DNA of 64,000 bases from Cloacibacillus sp. An23 (GTDB lineage: Bacteria; Synergistota; Synergistia; Synergistales; Synergistaceae), in contig NZ_NFJQ01000001.1 in NCBI RefSeq assembly GCF_002159945.1, forward strand, positions 62,001 to 126,000. The letters run 5' to 3'. The translations under genes and the position numbers were made by a program. The first letter of the stretch is position 1; every line of letters starts with the position of its first letter. Positions 27,605-36,364 of the stretch are shown one piece after another. The notes beneath the pieces are model-generated. The model was not told where the DNA came from. It searched no databases and saw nothing but the letters and a program-made list of their open reading frames with translations.

Positions 27605-28453
27605 ATGGCGGAGACGATACGCTGCCCAATAAAAATAAATCTCATTCTCAGAGTATTCTCGAAGCGCACTGACGGTTATCATGAGATTTACTCTCTATTC
27701 TGGCAGAAAAAAGGAATAGAGAGGTTGACAATTCAACAAAAATACGATGAAATTATAGGAGATTCCCTGAACATCACGGGAATGAAAATAGAGGGTGAAA
27801 ATCTCGTAACAAAAGCTCTCGCCGCGGTCAGAAAACGCTGGGACGCGCCCCCGCTCGATATGACGCTGGAAAAGTTTTTCCCAGCCGGCAGCGGCATCGG
27901 CGCGGGCAGCGGCAACGCAGCCGCGCTGATAAAATGGCTCGCCTCGCGCGGCGCGCCGCTAAGCGCGGAAGAGACCGCGAAGCTCGGAGCCGACGTGGCC
28001 TTCCTCGCATCCGGCAGCGTCATGGCGGAGGCGCGCGGCATAGGCGAAAAGATGACGCACTTCGCGCCGCCCTTCGATTTCCGCTGGCTCCTGGTATTCC
28101 CCAAATGGAGTTCCGGCACCGGGGATGCCTACGCGAAGCTCGACGCCGTCCGCGAAAGGCGAGCGGATAGGACTGAGCCGGAACCCGGCGAAGACATGGC
28201 GCGTATAGACGCTCTGGCGCGCGGCGGAACGGCGGGACTTCTGCCGAACGACTTCTACGAAGTGTCGGCGGCGGAACACGCCGAATACGGAGAGGCGGAA
28301 AGGATAGCCGAAGCTTCGGGAGCGCGCGGATGGGGGCTCTGCGGCAGCGGGAGCGCCTTCTTCGGCCTCTACGCCGGCGCCCAAGAGGCCGAGGCTGCGG
28401 CTCGGGCCTTCGGCGCCACTGATTGGGCGCTTAAAACATATATTGTGGAGTGA
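27605..28453 (+). CDS. ispE: 4-diphosphocytidyl-2-C-methylerythritol kinase
   Basis: GHMP kinase of the non-mevalonate isoprenoid pathway. The 282 residues start with CPIKINLILRVFSKRTDGYHEI (CPAKINL-like block, with Pro-Ile in place of Pro-Ala), and the ATP loop is PAGSGIGAGSGNAAA (near 97-111; most IspE have P-GAGLGGGSS), then a C-terminal GLCGSGSAFFG. The changes from the consensus make it a divergent IspE, but length, motif order and its place between veg and purR support the call. Its stop overlaps purR by 4 bases. Confidence 0.85.
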   Translation: MAETIRCPIKINLILRVFSKRTDGYHEIYSLFWQKKGIERLTIQQKYDEIIGDSLNITGMKIEGENLVTKALAAVRKRWDAPPLDMTLEKFFPAGSGIGAGSGNAAALIKWLASRGAPLSAEETAKLGADVAFLASGSVMAEARGIGEKMTHFAPPFDFRWLLVFPKWSSGTGDAYAKLDAVRERRADRTEPEPGEDMARIDALARGGTAGLLPNDFYEVSAAEHAEYGEAERIAEASGARGWGLCGSGSAFFGLYAGAQEAEAAARAFGATDWALKTYIVE

Positions 28454-29262
28454 TTACGATGAGAGGGCAGAGAACAGAACGGCTTGTCAGGCTTGCCGCA
28501 AAATTTATGATGTGTCCGTCGAAGCTCGTCTCGCTGACGGACCTGGCGAATAAATTCAACGTATCAAAAACCGTCATAAGCGACGACGTTGAGGTCATAA
28601 GCTCCGCGATGGAGGCCGACGGCCTCGGGCGCATGACAGTAGACCGCGGACGCAGCGGCGGAGCGCGCTTCATCCCCGTATGCACACCGGAATACCGCAG
28701 GTCGTACCTGTCTGAGGTAGCACGCATGCTAGCCGACCCGGAGAGGAATCTTCCGGGCGGGCTGATCTACTACAGCGACCTGATATTCAACCCGGAGTCG
28801 GCGATACAGCTCGGCTACTGCATGGCATCGCTCTTCACGGAGACTGAGCCCGACGTCGTGATGACCTCTGAGGTCAAGGGCATACCTATAGCGATGTTCG
28901 CGGCCTACGCTCTCGGCGTGCCGCTGGCGGTCTGCCGCTTCCGCAACCGCCCGAGCGACGGAGCGGCGGTAGGCGTACATTATCCGACGGCCAGCGGCGA
29001 CGTCAAGACGATGTATATCGGCACGCGCCAGATGAAGCGCGGCTGCCGCGTGCTGATAATAGACGACTTCATGCGCGGCGGAAGCACGGCCTCAGGAATG
29101 CTGCTGATGGCGAAACAGTTCGAAGCCGACGTCGCCGGGATCGGCGTATTCATCGCATATGACGAACCGAAAGAAAAGTCCGTTCCCCAATACCGCTCTC
29201 TGCTGACGCTGCGCCACGACGCGGACGGCGAGCAGAGGCTGACGGTCACGCCGGAAGCATAG
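28450..29262 (+). CDS. purR: PurR-type purine regulator (Bacillus class)
   Basis: Homologue of Bacillus PurR, a winged-helix plus phosphoribosyltransferase-fold repressor that responds to PRPP, not the LacI-type PurR of enterics. The 270 residues have the N-terminal winged helix (KLVSLTDLANKFNVSKTVISDDVEVI) and the PRPP motif VLIIDDFMRGGSTASG near 195-212. It overlaps ispE by 4 bases. No clear PurBox was identified in the window, so its targets here are unknown. Confidence 0.93.
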   Translation: MITMRGQRTERLVRLAAKFMMCPSKLVSLTDLANKFNVSKTVISDDVEVISSAMEADGLGRMTVDRGRSGGARFIPVCTPEYRRSYLSEVARMLADPERNLPGGLIYYSDLIFNPESAIQLGYCMASLFTETEPDVVMTSEVKGIPIAMFAAYALGVPLAVCRFRNRPSDGAAVGVHYPTASGDVKTMYIGTRQMKRGCRVLIIDDFMRGGSTASGMLLMAKQFEADVAGIGVFIAYDEPKEKSVPQYRSLLTLRHDADGEQRLTVTPEA

Positions 29263-29300
29263 CGTCCCGAGATTTTTTTGGCAAAATCGCAAAAAAGTAT

Positions 29301-29329
29301 TTGACGTATCGCGAAGAATGTCGTAGAAT
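29301..29329 (+). promoter_or_regulatory. Ferredoxin gene promoter
   Basis: TTGACG (29301-29306) and TAGAAT (29324-29329) are 17 bases apart, 31 bases before the ferredoxin start. Confidence 0.65.
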
Positions 29330-29360
29330 TCTTCCTTGTGAAAGGGAGGTGACTCTCGCC

Positions 29361-29540
29361 ATGAGCATCAAGGTTAACTTGGATGACTGCATCGGATGTG
29401 GCGTGTGCGCCGAACTTTGTCCGCAAAGCTTCAAGCTGGACGAGCTCGAAGGTAAAAGTCTCGTGATTTCGCAGGAGGTCACAGCGGCGGTAAAGGAAGC
29501 CGCCGACAGTTGCCCGGTCTCTGCAATTGAGATTTTTTAA
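29361..29540 (+). CDS. Small 4Fe-4S ferredoxin
   Basis: Electron carrier of 59 residues. It has one CIGCGVCAELCP block (Cys9, 12, 15 and 19) near the N-terminus and a distant CPVSAIEIF (Cys51), as in single-cluster ferredoxins of the Thermotoga/Desulfovibrio type. The start is ATG 29361 with GGGAGGTG 11 bases upstream; an earlier in-frame ATA/ACG stretch lies within the promoter and is excluded. It stands alone behind its own promoter, ahead of a tRNA gene. Its redox partners cannot be inferred from linkage. Confidence 0.93.
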   Translation: MSIKVNLDDCIGCGVCAELCPQSFKLDELEGKSLVISQEVTAAVKEAADSCPVSAIEIF

Positions 29541-29558
29541 CAGAGCGACAAATAATGC

Positions 29559-29635
29559 GGGCCCATAGCTCAATTGGTTAGAGCTCCCGGCTCATAACCG
29601 GATGGTTTCAGGTTCGATTCCTGATGGGCCCACCA
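29559..29635 (+). tRNA. tRNA with CAU anticodon (elongator Met or Ile2)
   Basis: A 77-base cloverleaf including an encoded CCA end. The acceptor arms GGGCCCA and TGGGCCC pair fully; the D arm is AGCTCAATTGGTTAGAGC, the anticodon loop CTCATAA and the T arm TCAGG-TTCGATT-CCTGA. The first anticodon-stem pair is a C-A mismatch. The acceptor has no initiator-type C1-A72 mismatch, so it is not tRNA-fMet. Elongator Met or Ile2 with lysidine at C34 both fit; the C4-G69 and C5-G68 pairs are compatible with TilS recognition. Confidence 0.93.
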
Positions 29636-29646
29636 CCGAACAAAAT

Positions 29647-29675
29647 CCCGGCTTTCAAAGCCGGGTTATTTTTTT
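29647..29675 (+). terminator. Terminator after the tRNA gene
   Basis: CCCGGCTT (29647-29654) pairs perfectly with AAGCCGGG (29658-29665), followed by TTATTTTTTT. Confidence 0.9.
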
Positions 29676-29709
29676 GCTTGCCGCAGGCCGCCGGTGCGCC
29701 ATATAAAGC

Positions 29710-30210
29710 GTGCGAAAATACCACACTTTACGCCGCTTTGCCTGCGATGATCGGAGACACAATAACGACTCGTATCAGGAAAAATACAAGCAGACGTTCA
29801 ACGACCTGAACACCGAGTGGATCGTCAAGCTTTTCGGCAAGGTCGAGAAAGAGGACACGGAGACCTTCGGCCACCTCAACGAGATACTCGCGGGCGGCGC
29901 GATGATATACCTCGCGGTCGAGGGCGATAAGGTGCTCGCCGTCTGCATGGTGCGTCCGACGGGGAACGGCGAGTGGGAGATGTGCAAGATGGGCGCCGCT
30001 GGCCAGTGCACGGGGACTGGGGCCGGAAGCGCAGTTTTCGAGAGCTGCAGGAACTACGCGCTGGCTTACGGGGCAAAGCGAATTTTTCTCCTGTCGAACG
30101 ACAAGCTGAAGCCCGCGCTCCACATCTACGAGAAGTTCGGCTTCAAAGAAGTCAAGCTCGAAAACTACGAATACGAACGCGGCAACATCGCCTATGAATA
30201 TATAGCTTAA
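29710..30210 (+). CDS. GNAT-family acetyltransferase
   Basis: Probable acyl-CoA-dependent N-acetyltransferase of 166 residues. The GNAT core is visible: AVCMVRPTGNGEWEMCKMGA (strands 4 and 5 region), then GTGAGSAVFESCRNYALAYGAKRIFLLSNDKLKPALHIYEKFGFKEVKL, the acetyl-CoA binding turn and the typical Y-K-GF ending. The turn GTGAGS stands for the usual Q/R-x-x-G-x-G/A. The N-terminus is uncertain: GTG 29710 is the only start ahead of the conserved LNTEWI, and lies just after the tRNA terminator. The substrate is unknown. Confidence 0.8.
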   Translation: MRKYHTLRRFACDDRRHNNDSYQEKYKQTFNDLNTEWIVKLFGKVEKEDTETFGHLNEILAGGAMIYLAVEGDKVLAVCMVRPTGNGEWEMCKMGAAGQCTGTGAGSAVFESCRNYALAYGAKRIFLLSNDKLKPALHIYEKFGFKEVKLENYEYERGNIAYEYIA

Positions 30211-30225
30211 AAGCGGCGCAAAAAA

Positions 30226-30268
30226 AGCGGACGCGGCGTTCATGCTGGATGCCGCGTCCGCTTGTCTG
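30226..30268. terminator. Bidirectional terminator between GNAT and PhzF-like genes
   Basis: AGCGGACGCGGC (30226-30237) pairs perfectly with GCCGCGTCCGCT (30251-30262). A run of A on the left gives TTTTTT for the minus strand and TGTCTGTC follows on the plus strand. Confidence 0.8.
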
Positions 30269-30284
30269 TCCGGCGGAGCGCCCG

Positions 30285-31073
30285 CTAGAACGGATAAATT
30301 TCCGCCTCGCTGTACAGCGCCGCCTTGCCCGCCAGCTTTACGCGCGCGCCCTCCATGCGGCAGTAGAGCGTGCCGCCGCGAGGCGACGCCTGATATGCGG
30401 TGATTTCGTCTTTGCAGAGCTTTTCCGCCCAGTAGGGGACTATGTGGCAGTGGCCGGAGCCGCATACCGGGTCTTCGGCGACGCCGCATTTCGGCGCGAA
30501 GCTGCGCGAGACGCAGTCGGTTTCACGTCCGCGCGCCGTGACCTGCGTCAGAAGGCCGTCGAGTTTTTTCAGCTTTTCCATGTCGGGCGCGAGAGCGCGC
30601 ACTATTTCCTCGTCGTCGAATACGCAGAGCATGTCGCGCCCCATGTACGCTTCGCTCGGAACGGCTCCGAGCGCGCCGGAAATTTCTTCCATTACAGGGA
30701 TCGGCCGCAGGCTGTAGGCCGGGAAGTCCATTTCGTAAAGCCCGCCGCGCCTCGTTACGGTCAGCCTGCCGCTCAGCGTGTCGAAGGCCGCTTCGGAAGC
30801 GTCCTTTTCTATGAAATTCATAATTACGCAGGCGCATGCCAGCGTCGCATGTCCGCACAGGTCTATCTCGCCTCCGGGGGTAAACCACCTAAGACGGTAG
30901 CCCTCGCCCTCTTTTACGGCGAAGGCCGTCTCCGATAGGTTGTTCTCTCGCGTTATATCGAGCATCGTCTTTTCCGTCAGCCATTCGTCCATTACGCAGA
31001 CCGCCGCCGGATTTCCTGAAAATACCTCGTCAGTGAAGGCGTCCACTACGTATTGCTTGAGACTTTTCGTCAC
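30285..31073 (-). CDS. PhzF-family isomerase-like protein
   Basis: Member of the PhzF/YddE epimerase family, 262 residues. Conserved marks are QYVVDAFTDEVFSGNPAAV at the N-terminus, the catalytic Glu in NNLSETAF, FTPGGEIDLCGHATLA (phosphate/substrate loop, with the usual Asp-His pair) and VAEDPVCGSGHCHIVPYWAEKL in the second half. Most members outside phenazine clusters have no known substrate, and no phenazine genes are here. The start is GTG 31073; GGAGG lies 9 bases before it, while the longer frame from 31082 would abut that site. Confidence 0.87.
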   Translation of the reverse strand: MTKSLKQYVVDAFTDEVFSGNPAAVCVMDEWLTEKTMLDITRENNLSETAFAVKEGEGYRLRWFTPGGEIDLCGHATLACACVIMNFIEKDASEAAFDTLSGRLTVTRRGGLYEMDFPAYSLRPIPVMEEISGALGAVPSEAYMGRDMLCVFDDEEIVRALAPDMEKLKKLDGLLTQVTARGRETDCVSRSFAPKCGVAEDPVCGSGHCHIVPYWAEKLCKDEITAYQASPRGGTLYCRMEGARVKLAGKAALYSEAEIYPF

Positions 31074-31135
31074 ATCGTACACCTCCGTTATTGATTTTTA
31101 TATTTTTCGCAGTTTGTAGGGTAAGATACGCGCCG

Positions 31136-32068
31136 TCAGCGGCGCGCGGACGCAAGCAGCGTTATCACCGCTGTTTCAAGGCCGTTCCAGCCCGCGCCGC
31201 GGCCGCTTCTTTCTTCTATGCTGATTCTCAGCAGGGCGCAGACGAATTCCGTCAGCGCGGTGCGGCCGTAACGCCGCGCCGCCTGCTGCGCCATGCGCCA
31301 TGCGTAGTCTTTCGCGCCGAGCGCGCGTCCTATCGCAGCGCCGTCGTTGCCGAGGCTAGCGTACCATGCGAGGCGCATCCTGTTGTGTATCGGCGTTATG
31401 GACGGGATGAGGTCTGCGGACGAGGACATCGCGCGCAGGCTTGCCACGACGCCGGCGGCGTCGCCTGTGCACAGGCCGTCGAGCAGCCGCAGCAGGTTGC
31501 GGCTGCCGTCGTCGAGGCACATCTGCCTCACGTCCGCCGCGTCTATCGTGCCGTTTTTTTTCAGGAATTTAAGGCTTTTGAGCTGGGCGCGTATCTCTTC
31601 CGGGTCGTCCAAGAGTTCTACTATCATCGCCGCTCCCTGCGCCGTCAGCGGCGCGCCTAGCTCGTTCGCGAGGCGCGTGACCCACGCCTGCCGCTCTCTG
31701 GGCCAGCGCGGGAATTCCGCGGGCTTCATCACGCGGCATTTCGCGAGGACGTCTTTCGGGATGAATTTGGAAGGCTGGGACTTCGCGTCGCTTTCGTATA
31801 CGAGCAGAAGCACAACGTCGGACGACGGCTCCACGACCGAGGCGAGCTTCTCAGGGAACTGCCCCATCGAGAAGGCCGATTCCACGACTACGAAGCGTTT
31901 TTCATCAAAAAGGCCGCCGGTCATGTTGTCGGAGAGAAGGGAGTTCCACTCCCCTCCCTCCTGCCTGCCGGCGGCCGTGTATCCTTTTTTTTCGAGCTCC
32001 GCGCACGTCTCCTCCAGCAGCCGTCTCTGAGCCGTGCCCGACGCGGCTATCAGGAGGAGCTGCGGCAT
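31136..32068 (-). CDS. holA: DNA polymerase III delta subunit
   Basis: Clamp-loader subunit that opens the sliding clamp. The 310 residues show the HolA layout: an N-terminal nucleotide-free P-loop-like domain (SLLSDNMTGGLFDEKRFVVVESA), VVLLLVYESDAKSQPSKF, WVTRLANELGAPLTAQGAAMIVELL and the C-terminal helical collar with LRRAMS-type helices (ALGAKDYAWRMAQQAARRYG). Its ATG overlaps the last base of the leuS stop, so the two are coupled; leuS-holA linkage is known in many bacteria. Confidence 0.9.
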   Translation of the reverse strand: MPQLLLIAASGTAQRRLLEETCAELEKKGYTAAGRQEGGEWNSLLSDNMTGGLFDEKRFVVVESAFSMGQFPEKLASVVEPSSDVVLLLVYESDAKSQPSKFIPKDVLAKCRVMKPAEFPRWPRERQAWVTRLANELGAPLTAQGAAMIVELLDDPEEIRAQLKSLKFLKKNGTIDAADVRQMCLDDGSRNLLRLLDGLCTGDAAGVVASLRAMSSSADLIPSITPIHNRMRLAWYASLGNDGAAIGRALGAKDYAWRMAQQAARRYGRTALTEFVCALLRISIEERSGRGAGWNGLETAVITLLASARR

Positions 32069-34566
32069 CAGCCCTTCACCACTATGTTGACGAGTTTGCC
32101 AGGGACGGCTATCGTCTTGACTATTTCCTTGCCCTCTATGCGCTTTTTGGTCTCTTCGCGGCCCATTACCTCGGCGAGGAGCTCTTCTTTCGAGAGGCCC
32201 GCCGGCACGGTGAACTGTTCGCGCACCTTGCCGTTTATCTGAAGGACTATCGTGGCGCTGTCCTCAACGAGAGCCTCTTCCTCAACCTTGAACCACGGGT
32301 GGACGGAGAGGAAGTCCTCGTTGCCGAGCATGTGCCAGAGCTCTTCCGTGATGTGCGGCGCGAACGGCGAGAGGCAGCAGAGCAGCGTCTCAACGCCCTC
32401 GCGCTTCACGCGCCAGCCCTTCTCGTCGGCTGGGGCGTAGGCTATGAGCGCGTTAGCGAGCTCCATGAGGCGCGCGACGGCGGTGTTGAACTGGCGCTCG
32501 TCGCGGATGTCCTTCGTGACGCGGTCGAGCGTGCTGTGTATGACGCGCTTCATGTCGCGCTCTTCCTTGAGCGTTATATCCTTCATCGGGACGCGCTCCG
32601 GCGAGGCGGCTTTGAGCTGGTCGAGGCTGCCCTCGACGAGACGCCAGACGCGGCCGAGGAACCTGTTCGCGCCTTCGACGCCGCGCTCGGACCAGTCGAG
32701 GTCCTTCTCGGGCGGAGCGGCGAAGAGGATGAAGAGGCGCGCGGTGTCCGCGCCGTATTTCTTGATTATTTCGTCCGGGTCAACGACGTTGCCGAGAGAT
32801 TTGGACATCTTGGCCCCGTCCTTGATGACCATTCCCTGCGTCAGAAGGCGCTTGAACGGCTCGCGCACATCCTTCGGCAGCAGTCCGAGGTCGGAGAGCA
32901 CCTTCGTGAAGAACCTCGCATAGATGAGGTGCAGGCAGGCGTGCTCGATGCCGCCGATGTACTGATCGACCGGCATCCAGTATTTAGCCGCCTCGGGGTC
33001 GAAGGGCTTGTCGTCGCACCACGGCGAGGTGTAGCGGTCGAAATACCACGACGAGCAGAAGAAGGTGTCCATAGTGTCCGTCTCGCGCTTCGCGGGACGC
33101 CCGCAGACGGGGCAGGTCGTCTCGTACCAGTCTGGACGCAGCGCGAGCGGGTTTCCGCCGTTCTCGGGCATCTCGATGTCGAGCGGCAGTTTGACGGGAA
33201 GCTGGTCCTCGGGCACGGGGACTATGCCGCAGTGGTCGCAGTAGACCATCGGTATCGGCGTGCCCCAGTAGCGCTGGCGCGAAATGAGCCAGTCGCGGAG
33301 ACGGAACTGTATCTCGCGCTTGCCCTTGCCGTGCTCCTCGAACCAGTCGGCGGCCTTCTTGATGGCCTCAGGCGTCGGAAGCCCGTCGAGGAAGCCCGAG
33401 TTGCAGGCCACGCCGTCGGCGGCGACGGCCGCGGGCATCGTCGCGCCGTCTGGCGCTTCCCCGTCCGCGGGGCGGACGACCGTGATGACCGGAATGTTGT
33501 ATTTGCGCGCGAAGTCGAAGTCGCGCTGGTCGTGCGCGGGGACGCCCATGATGGCCCCCGTGCCGTAGTCGGTGAGGATGTAGTCGGCGATCCAGATGGG
33601 GACCTTCTCGCCGTTGACCGGGTTGATCGCGAAGAATCCCGTGTCCATGCCCTGCTTGTCGGTGCCGACCGCGGTGCGCTCTATCGCGCTGCGGTTCGAC
33701 ATGCGTTTCGCGAAGTCGAGCATCTCCTCGGCCTTTTTGCCGCCTATGCGCTTCGCGAATTCTTCGACGTAGGGATGCTCCGCCGCCATCGCGACGAATG
33801 TGACGCCGAATATGGTGTCGATGCGCGTCGTGAAGGCTTCGAGCTTAAGCTCCGTGTCCGCTATATCCATCTCGAAATGCACGCCTTCGGAGCGGCCTAT
33901 CCAGTTGCGCTGCATCGTGACGACGCGCTCGGGCCAGCCCGTGAGTTCGTCGAGGCAGTCCACAAGCTCCTGCGCGTACTCCGTTATGCGGATAAACCAC
34001 TGGTCGAGTCCGCGCTTCGTGACAGGCGTGCCGCACCTCCAGCAGACGCCGTCTCCGACGACCTGCTCGTTGGCGAGCACCGTCTGGCATTTCTCGCACC
34101 AGTTGACCGGCGCGTGCTTGCGGTAGACGAGTCCTTTTTTATAGAACTGGAGGAAAAGCCACTGGTTCCAGCGGTAGTATCTCTCGCTGCAGGTCTCGAC
34201 GCGGCGTCTCCAGTCGTAGCTGTAGCCCGCGTGCTTGAGCTGCTGCGTCATGTGCTCTATGTTGCTCCAAGTCCAGTCCGACGGCGCGGTCTTGTGCTTT
34301 ATCGCCGCGTTCTCGGCGGGCATACCGAAAGAGTCGAAGCCCATCGGATAAAGTACGTTCTTCCCGTTCATGCGCAGGAAGCGCGCCATAAGGTCGCCTA
34401 TCGTGTAATTGCGCAGGTGCCCCATGTGGAGCGCGCCGCTCGGATAGGGGAACATCTCGAGGCAGTAGAACTTCTCCTTCGACGGATCGGCCTCGACCTC
34501 GAAGATTTTAGCGTCCGCCCATTCTTTCTGCCATTTAGGCTCTATGGCGGCAAAATCATACGGCAT
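32068..34566 (-). CDS. leuS: Leucyl-tRNA synthetase
   Basis: Charges tRNA-Leu with leucine. The 832 residues have the class I signatures: [19 protein letters not shown] (HIGH site) and [14 protein letters not shown] (KMSKS site), a CP1 editing domain in between (about 220-420), a zinc-binding-like pair CDHCGIVP and CPVCGRP, and a C-terminal extension ending KGKEIVKT-type ([21 protein letters not shown]). A clear promoter lies upstream. No T-box leader was recognised. Confidence 0.98.
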   Translation of the reverse strand: MPYDFAAIEPKWQKEWADAKIFEVEADPSKEKFYCLEMFPYPSGALHMGHLRNYTIGDLMARFLRMNGKNVLYPMGFDSFGMPAENAAIKHKTAPSDWTWSNIEHMTQQLKHAGYSYDWRRRVETCSERYYRWNQWLFLQFYKKGLVYRKHAPVNWCEKCQTVLANEQVVGDGVCWRCGTPVTKRGLDQWFIRITEYAQELVDCLDELTGWPERVVTMQRNWIGRSEGVHFEMDIADTELKLEAFTTRIDTIFGVTFVAMAAEHPYVEEFAKRIGGKKAEEMLDFAKRMSNRSAIERTAVGTDKQGMDTGFFAINPVNGEKVPIWIADYILTDYGTGAIMGVPAHDQRDFDFARKYNIPVITVVRPADGEAPDGATMPAAVAADGVACNSGFLDGLPTPEAIKKAADWFEEHGKGKREIQFRLRDWLISRQRYWGTPIPMVYCDHCGIVPVPEDQLPVKLPLDIEMPENGGNPLALRPDWYETTCPVCGRPAKRETDTMDTFFCSSWYFDRYTSPWCDDKPFDPEAAKYWMPVDQYIGGIEHACLHLIYARFFTKVLSDLGLLPKDVREPFKRLLTQGMVIKDGAKMSKSLGNVVDPDEIIKKYGADTARLFILFAAPPEKDLDWSERGVEGANRFLGRVWRLVEGSLDQLKAASPERVPMKDITLKEERDMKRVIHSTLDRVTKDIRDERQFNTAVARLMELANALIAYAPADEKGWRVKREGVETLLCCLSPFAPHITEELWHMLGNEDFLSVHPWFKVEEEALVEDSATIVLQINGKVREQFTVPAGLSKEELLAEVMGREETKKRIEGKEIVKTIAVPGKLVNIVVKG

Positions 34567-34611
34567 CTATATCTCTCCTTCGTACGAAGAATTTCATTCA
34601 TACATTTGGTA

Positions 34612-34640
34612 ATTATATACACAGCGCATTTGCAGGTCAA
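34612..34640 (-). promoter_or_regulatory. leuS promoter
   Basis: On the minus strand TTGACC (34635-34640) and a perfect TATAAT (34612-34617) are 17 bases apart, about 45 bases before the leuS start. Confidence 0.75.
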
Positions 34641-34920
34641 ACGCGTGCCGGGGCGCACAGCCGGAGACGGAGCCGCGCGCCGGGGCGTCTCTCGCGCGCG
34701 CGGGGGAAAAGTCCGAACGCAGCGCCGCAGTCCCCGGAGCGAGGCGGAGCGCCGGACGCCGGCCGGAGCCGCGCGGCGGCGCGGACTCGCCGGAACACAT
34801 GCGCGGCTTTCCAAACGCGCGGGGGCCGCAAGGACGCGACGGCGTGCGCGGCGCTTCGCCCCGTCCCGATGACGCGCCAGACTTTTTCGTCGTACCGGGA
34901 TTTTCCGAAAAATTCCGCCG

Positions 34921-34955
34921 CGCGCACAAAAAACGCCGCGTCCCGCGACGCGGCG
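34921..34955 (-). terminator. Terminator after the CdaR-type regulator gene
   Basis: CGCCGCGT (34934-34941) pairs perfectly with ACGCGGCG (34948-34955); on the minus strand the stem is followed by TTTTTTGTG. Confidence 0.85.
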
Positions 34956-35008
34956 CAACGGCCCGCTGTTTACGTGAATATGTAGCGGCGCGCCGCGCCG
35001 CCTGAAAT

Positions 35009-36172
35009 TCAGCCCTGATTCTCCTCGCTTATGTTCTTCAGCACGAAGGCGGCCCAGAGCTCGAAGGCGTCCTTGAAGTTCCACGGATCCTTGCCGGTAA
35101 GCGCGCGTATCTTCTTGAGCCTGTACTGAAGGCTGTTGCGGTGCATCGAAAGGCGCTCGGCGACCTCGCCGCTGGCGAACGGCGACTCGCACCAGCCGAG
35201 GAAGGTGTCGCGCATCTCCTCATAGTCGCTGCGCCCCTCGAGCCCCGCGAGCGTGCGGTGCGCGAACTCCTCGCGCTTCCCGACGGGGAGCATGTCGAGC
35301 AGCGCCTCGCTCGTCAGATTGCGCGCCGATATGACGCCGTTCATCTTCAGCAGCCCGCCGAGGCGCATCGCGTCGCGCGCAGAGCGCAGCGAAATGGCGA
35401 GGCCGTTCATGTCGTTCGCGGGAAAGCCGATGGCGACGTCCACCGTTATCCCCTTCGCCTCTAGGTTCTCGACAAGGCTCTTCGCAGTGTTTTCTATGTT
35501 CAATGTGACGTCGTCGTTCGTCCCCGGCCTGTGCGGAGTGACGAAGACCGTGACGCGCCTGTTCCTCTGCGGGCATATTACGTTGCGCGGATGTGAAAAG
35601 GCAGAGCGCAGCTCGCGCACCATCACCTGATAGGCGTTCTCGCTGGACTCGTCCTTCCACGACTTCATCTCAGCTATGACGACGCTCTTGCAGCGCGACA
35701 GCGTGACGCCGAGCTCCTTGCCTTGCATGTTGATGAGCTCGCTCATGCCCTGCGAGCCGTCGTAGGACGCGACGTTCTCAACAAGGTCGCGCAGCGCGCG
35801 CTCGCGTATCAGGTTCGACTCGAGGAACGCCTGCTCGCGCAGCATTATCTCAGCCTGCTTCTGTACGAGCAGGCCGAAACGCTCGACCTCTTCGGGAATG
35901 CCTGAGATGGAAACGGAGCCGATGACCTTGCCGAAAAACTGTATTGGCAGAGTATAGCCGGGATAGACGCCAGGCATCTTCTTCGCCTCCTCGCGGTCGG
36001 TGACGCTTGGTTTGTTCTCCTGCATCACCTTTATGGAAGGCTCGTGAAAGGTCCCGACCCTCTTGCGCACGTTGCAGCCGATGACGATGCCGTTCTCGTC
36101 CGTGACGAGAACCCCTCGTCCTATGACTTCGCTCGTGCTTTCAGCTATCCTTTGCGCCATCTTTTTGAACAT
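35009..36172 (-). CDS. CdaR/PucR-type transcription regulator next to grdEB
   Basis: A 387-residue regulator of the sugar-diacid-regulator family. The N-terminal diacid-recognition-like domain (about 5-135) begins AQRIAESTSEVIGRGVLVTDENGIVIGCN; a GGDEF-like middle domain follows, and the C-terminal PucR-type helix-turn-helix is at about 335-380 (AERLSMHRNSLQYRLKKIRALTGKDPWN). I prefer ATG 36172, with GGGAG 8 bases upstream, over the longer frame from 36205. It diverges from grdE across 192 bases, so regulation of the glycine reductase genes is a reasonable guess; the ligand is unknown. Confidence 0.87.
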   Translation of the reverse strand: MFKKMAQRIAESTSEVIGRGVLVTDENGIVIGCNVRKRVGTFHEPSIKVMQENKPSVTDREEAKKMPGVYPGYTLPIQFFGKVIGSVSISGIPEEVERFGLLVQKQAEIMLREQAFLESNLIRERALRDLVENVASYDGSQGMSELINMQGKELGVTLSRCKSVVIAEMKSWKDESSENAYQVMVRELRSAFSHPRNVICPQRNRRVTVFVTPHRPGTNDDVTLNIENTAKSLVENLEAKGITVDVAIGFPANDMNGLAISLRSARDAMRLGGLLKMNGVISARNLTSEALLDMLPVGKREEFAHRTLAGLEGRSDYEEMRDTFLGWCESPFASGEVAERLSMHRNSLQYRLKKIRALTGKDPWNFKDAFELWAAFVLKNISEENQG

Positions 36173-36364
36173 GGAAAACACTCCCGGGATTTTATTCAAG
36201 AGCATATTTCAACGACTATTATACATTATATTTATGTTCTTAGGAATAATGTATTTTGAGGCCTCCAAGGGGTAGAATGTGAATAAGAAAACAAGTGGGT
36301 TCGTCCCGCTCGATTTCCCGCATCAAAGTACCGTTCATTTATATCTAACAAGGAGGAATGCAGC

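Larger units (their letters stand above)
34567..35008. other. 442-base spacer between leuS and the CdaR-type regulator gene
   Basis: Contains the leuS promoter (34612-34640) and the terminator of the regulator gene (34921-34955). The very GC-rich part between them (34645-34915) has open frames on both strands but no recognisable protein; I see nothing else there. Confidence 0.5.

Noticed and set aside
32299-34872. Plus-strand open frame of 857 codons opposite leuS
   Set aside because: Pure antisense of leuS; the protein is rich in Arg, Val, Asp and His and matches nothing, as expected for high-GC shadow frames.
34542-35192. Long minus-strand frame of 216 codons between leuS and the regulator gene
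   Set aside because: It spans a terminator, a promoter and parts of two real genes in other frames; Arg-rich composition marks it as a GC-rich artefact.
36206-36364. Glycine riboswitch or sigma-54 promoter ahead of grdE
   Set aside because: I looked for the conserved glycine aptamer core and for GG-N10-GC spacing and found neither here, before grdX, or before grdI.
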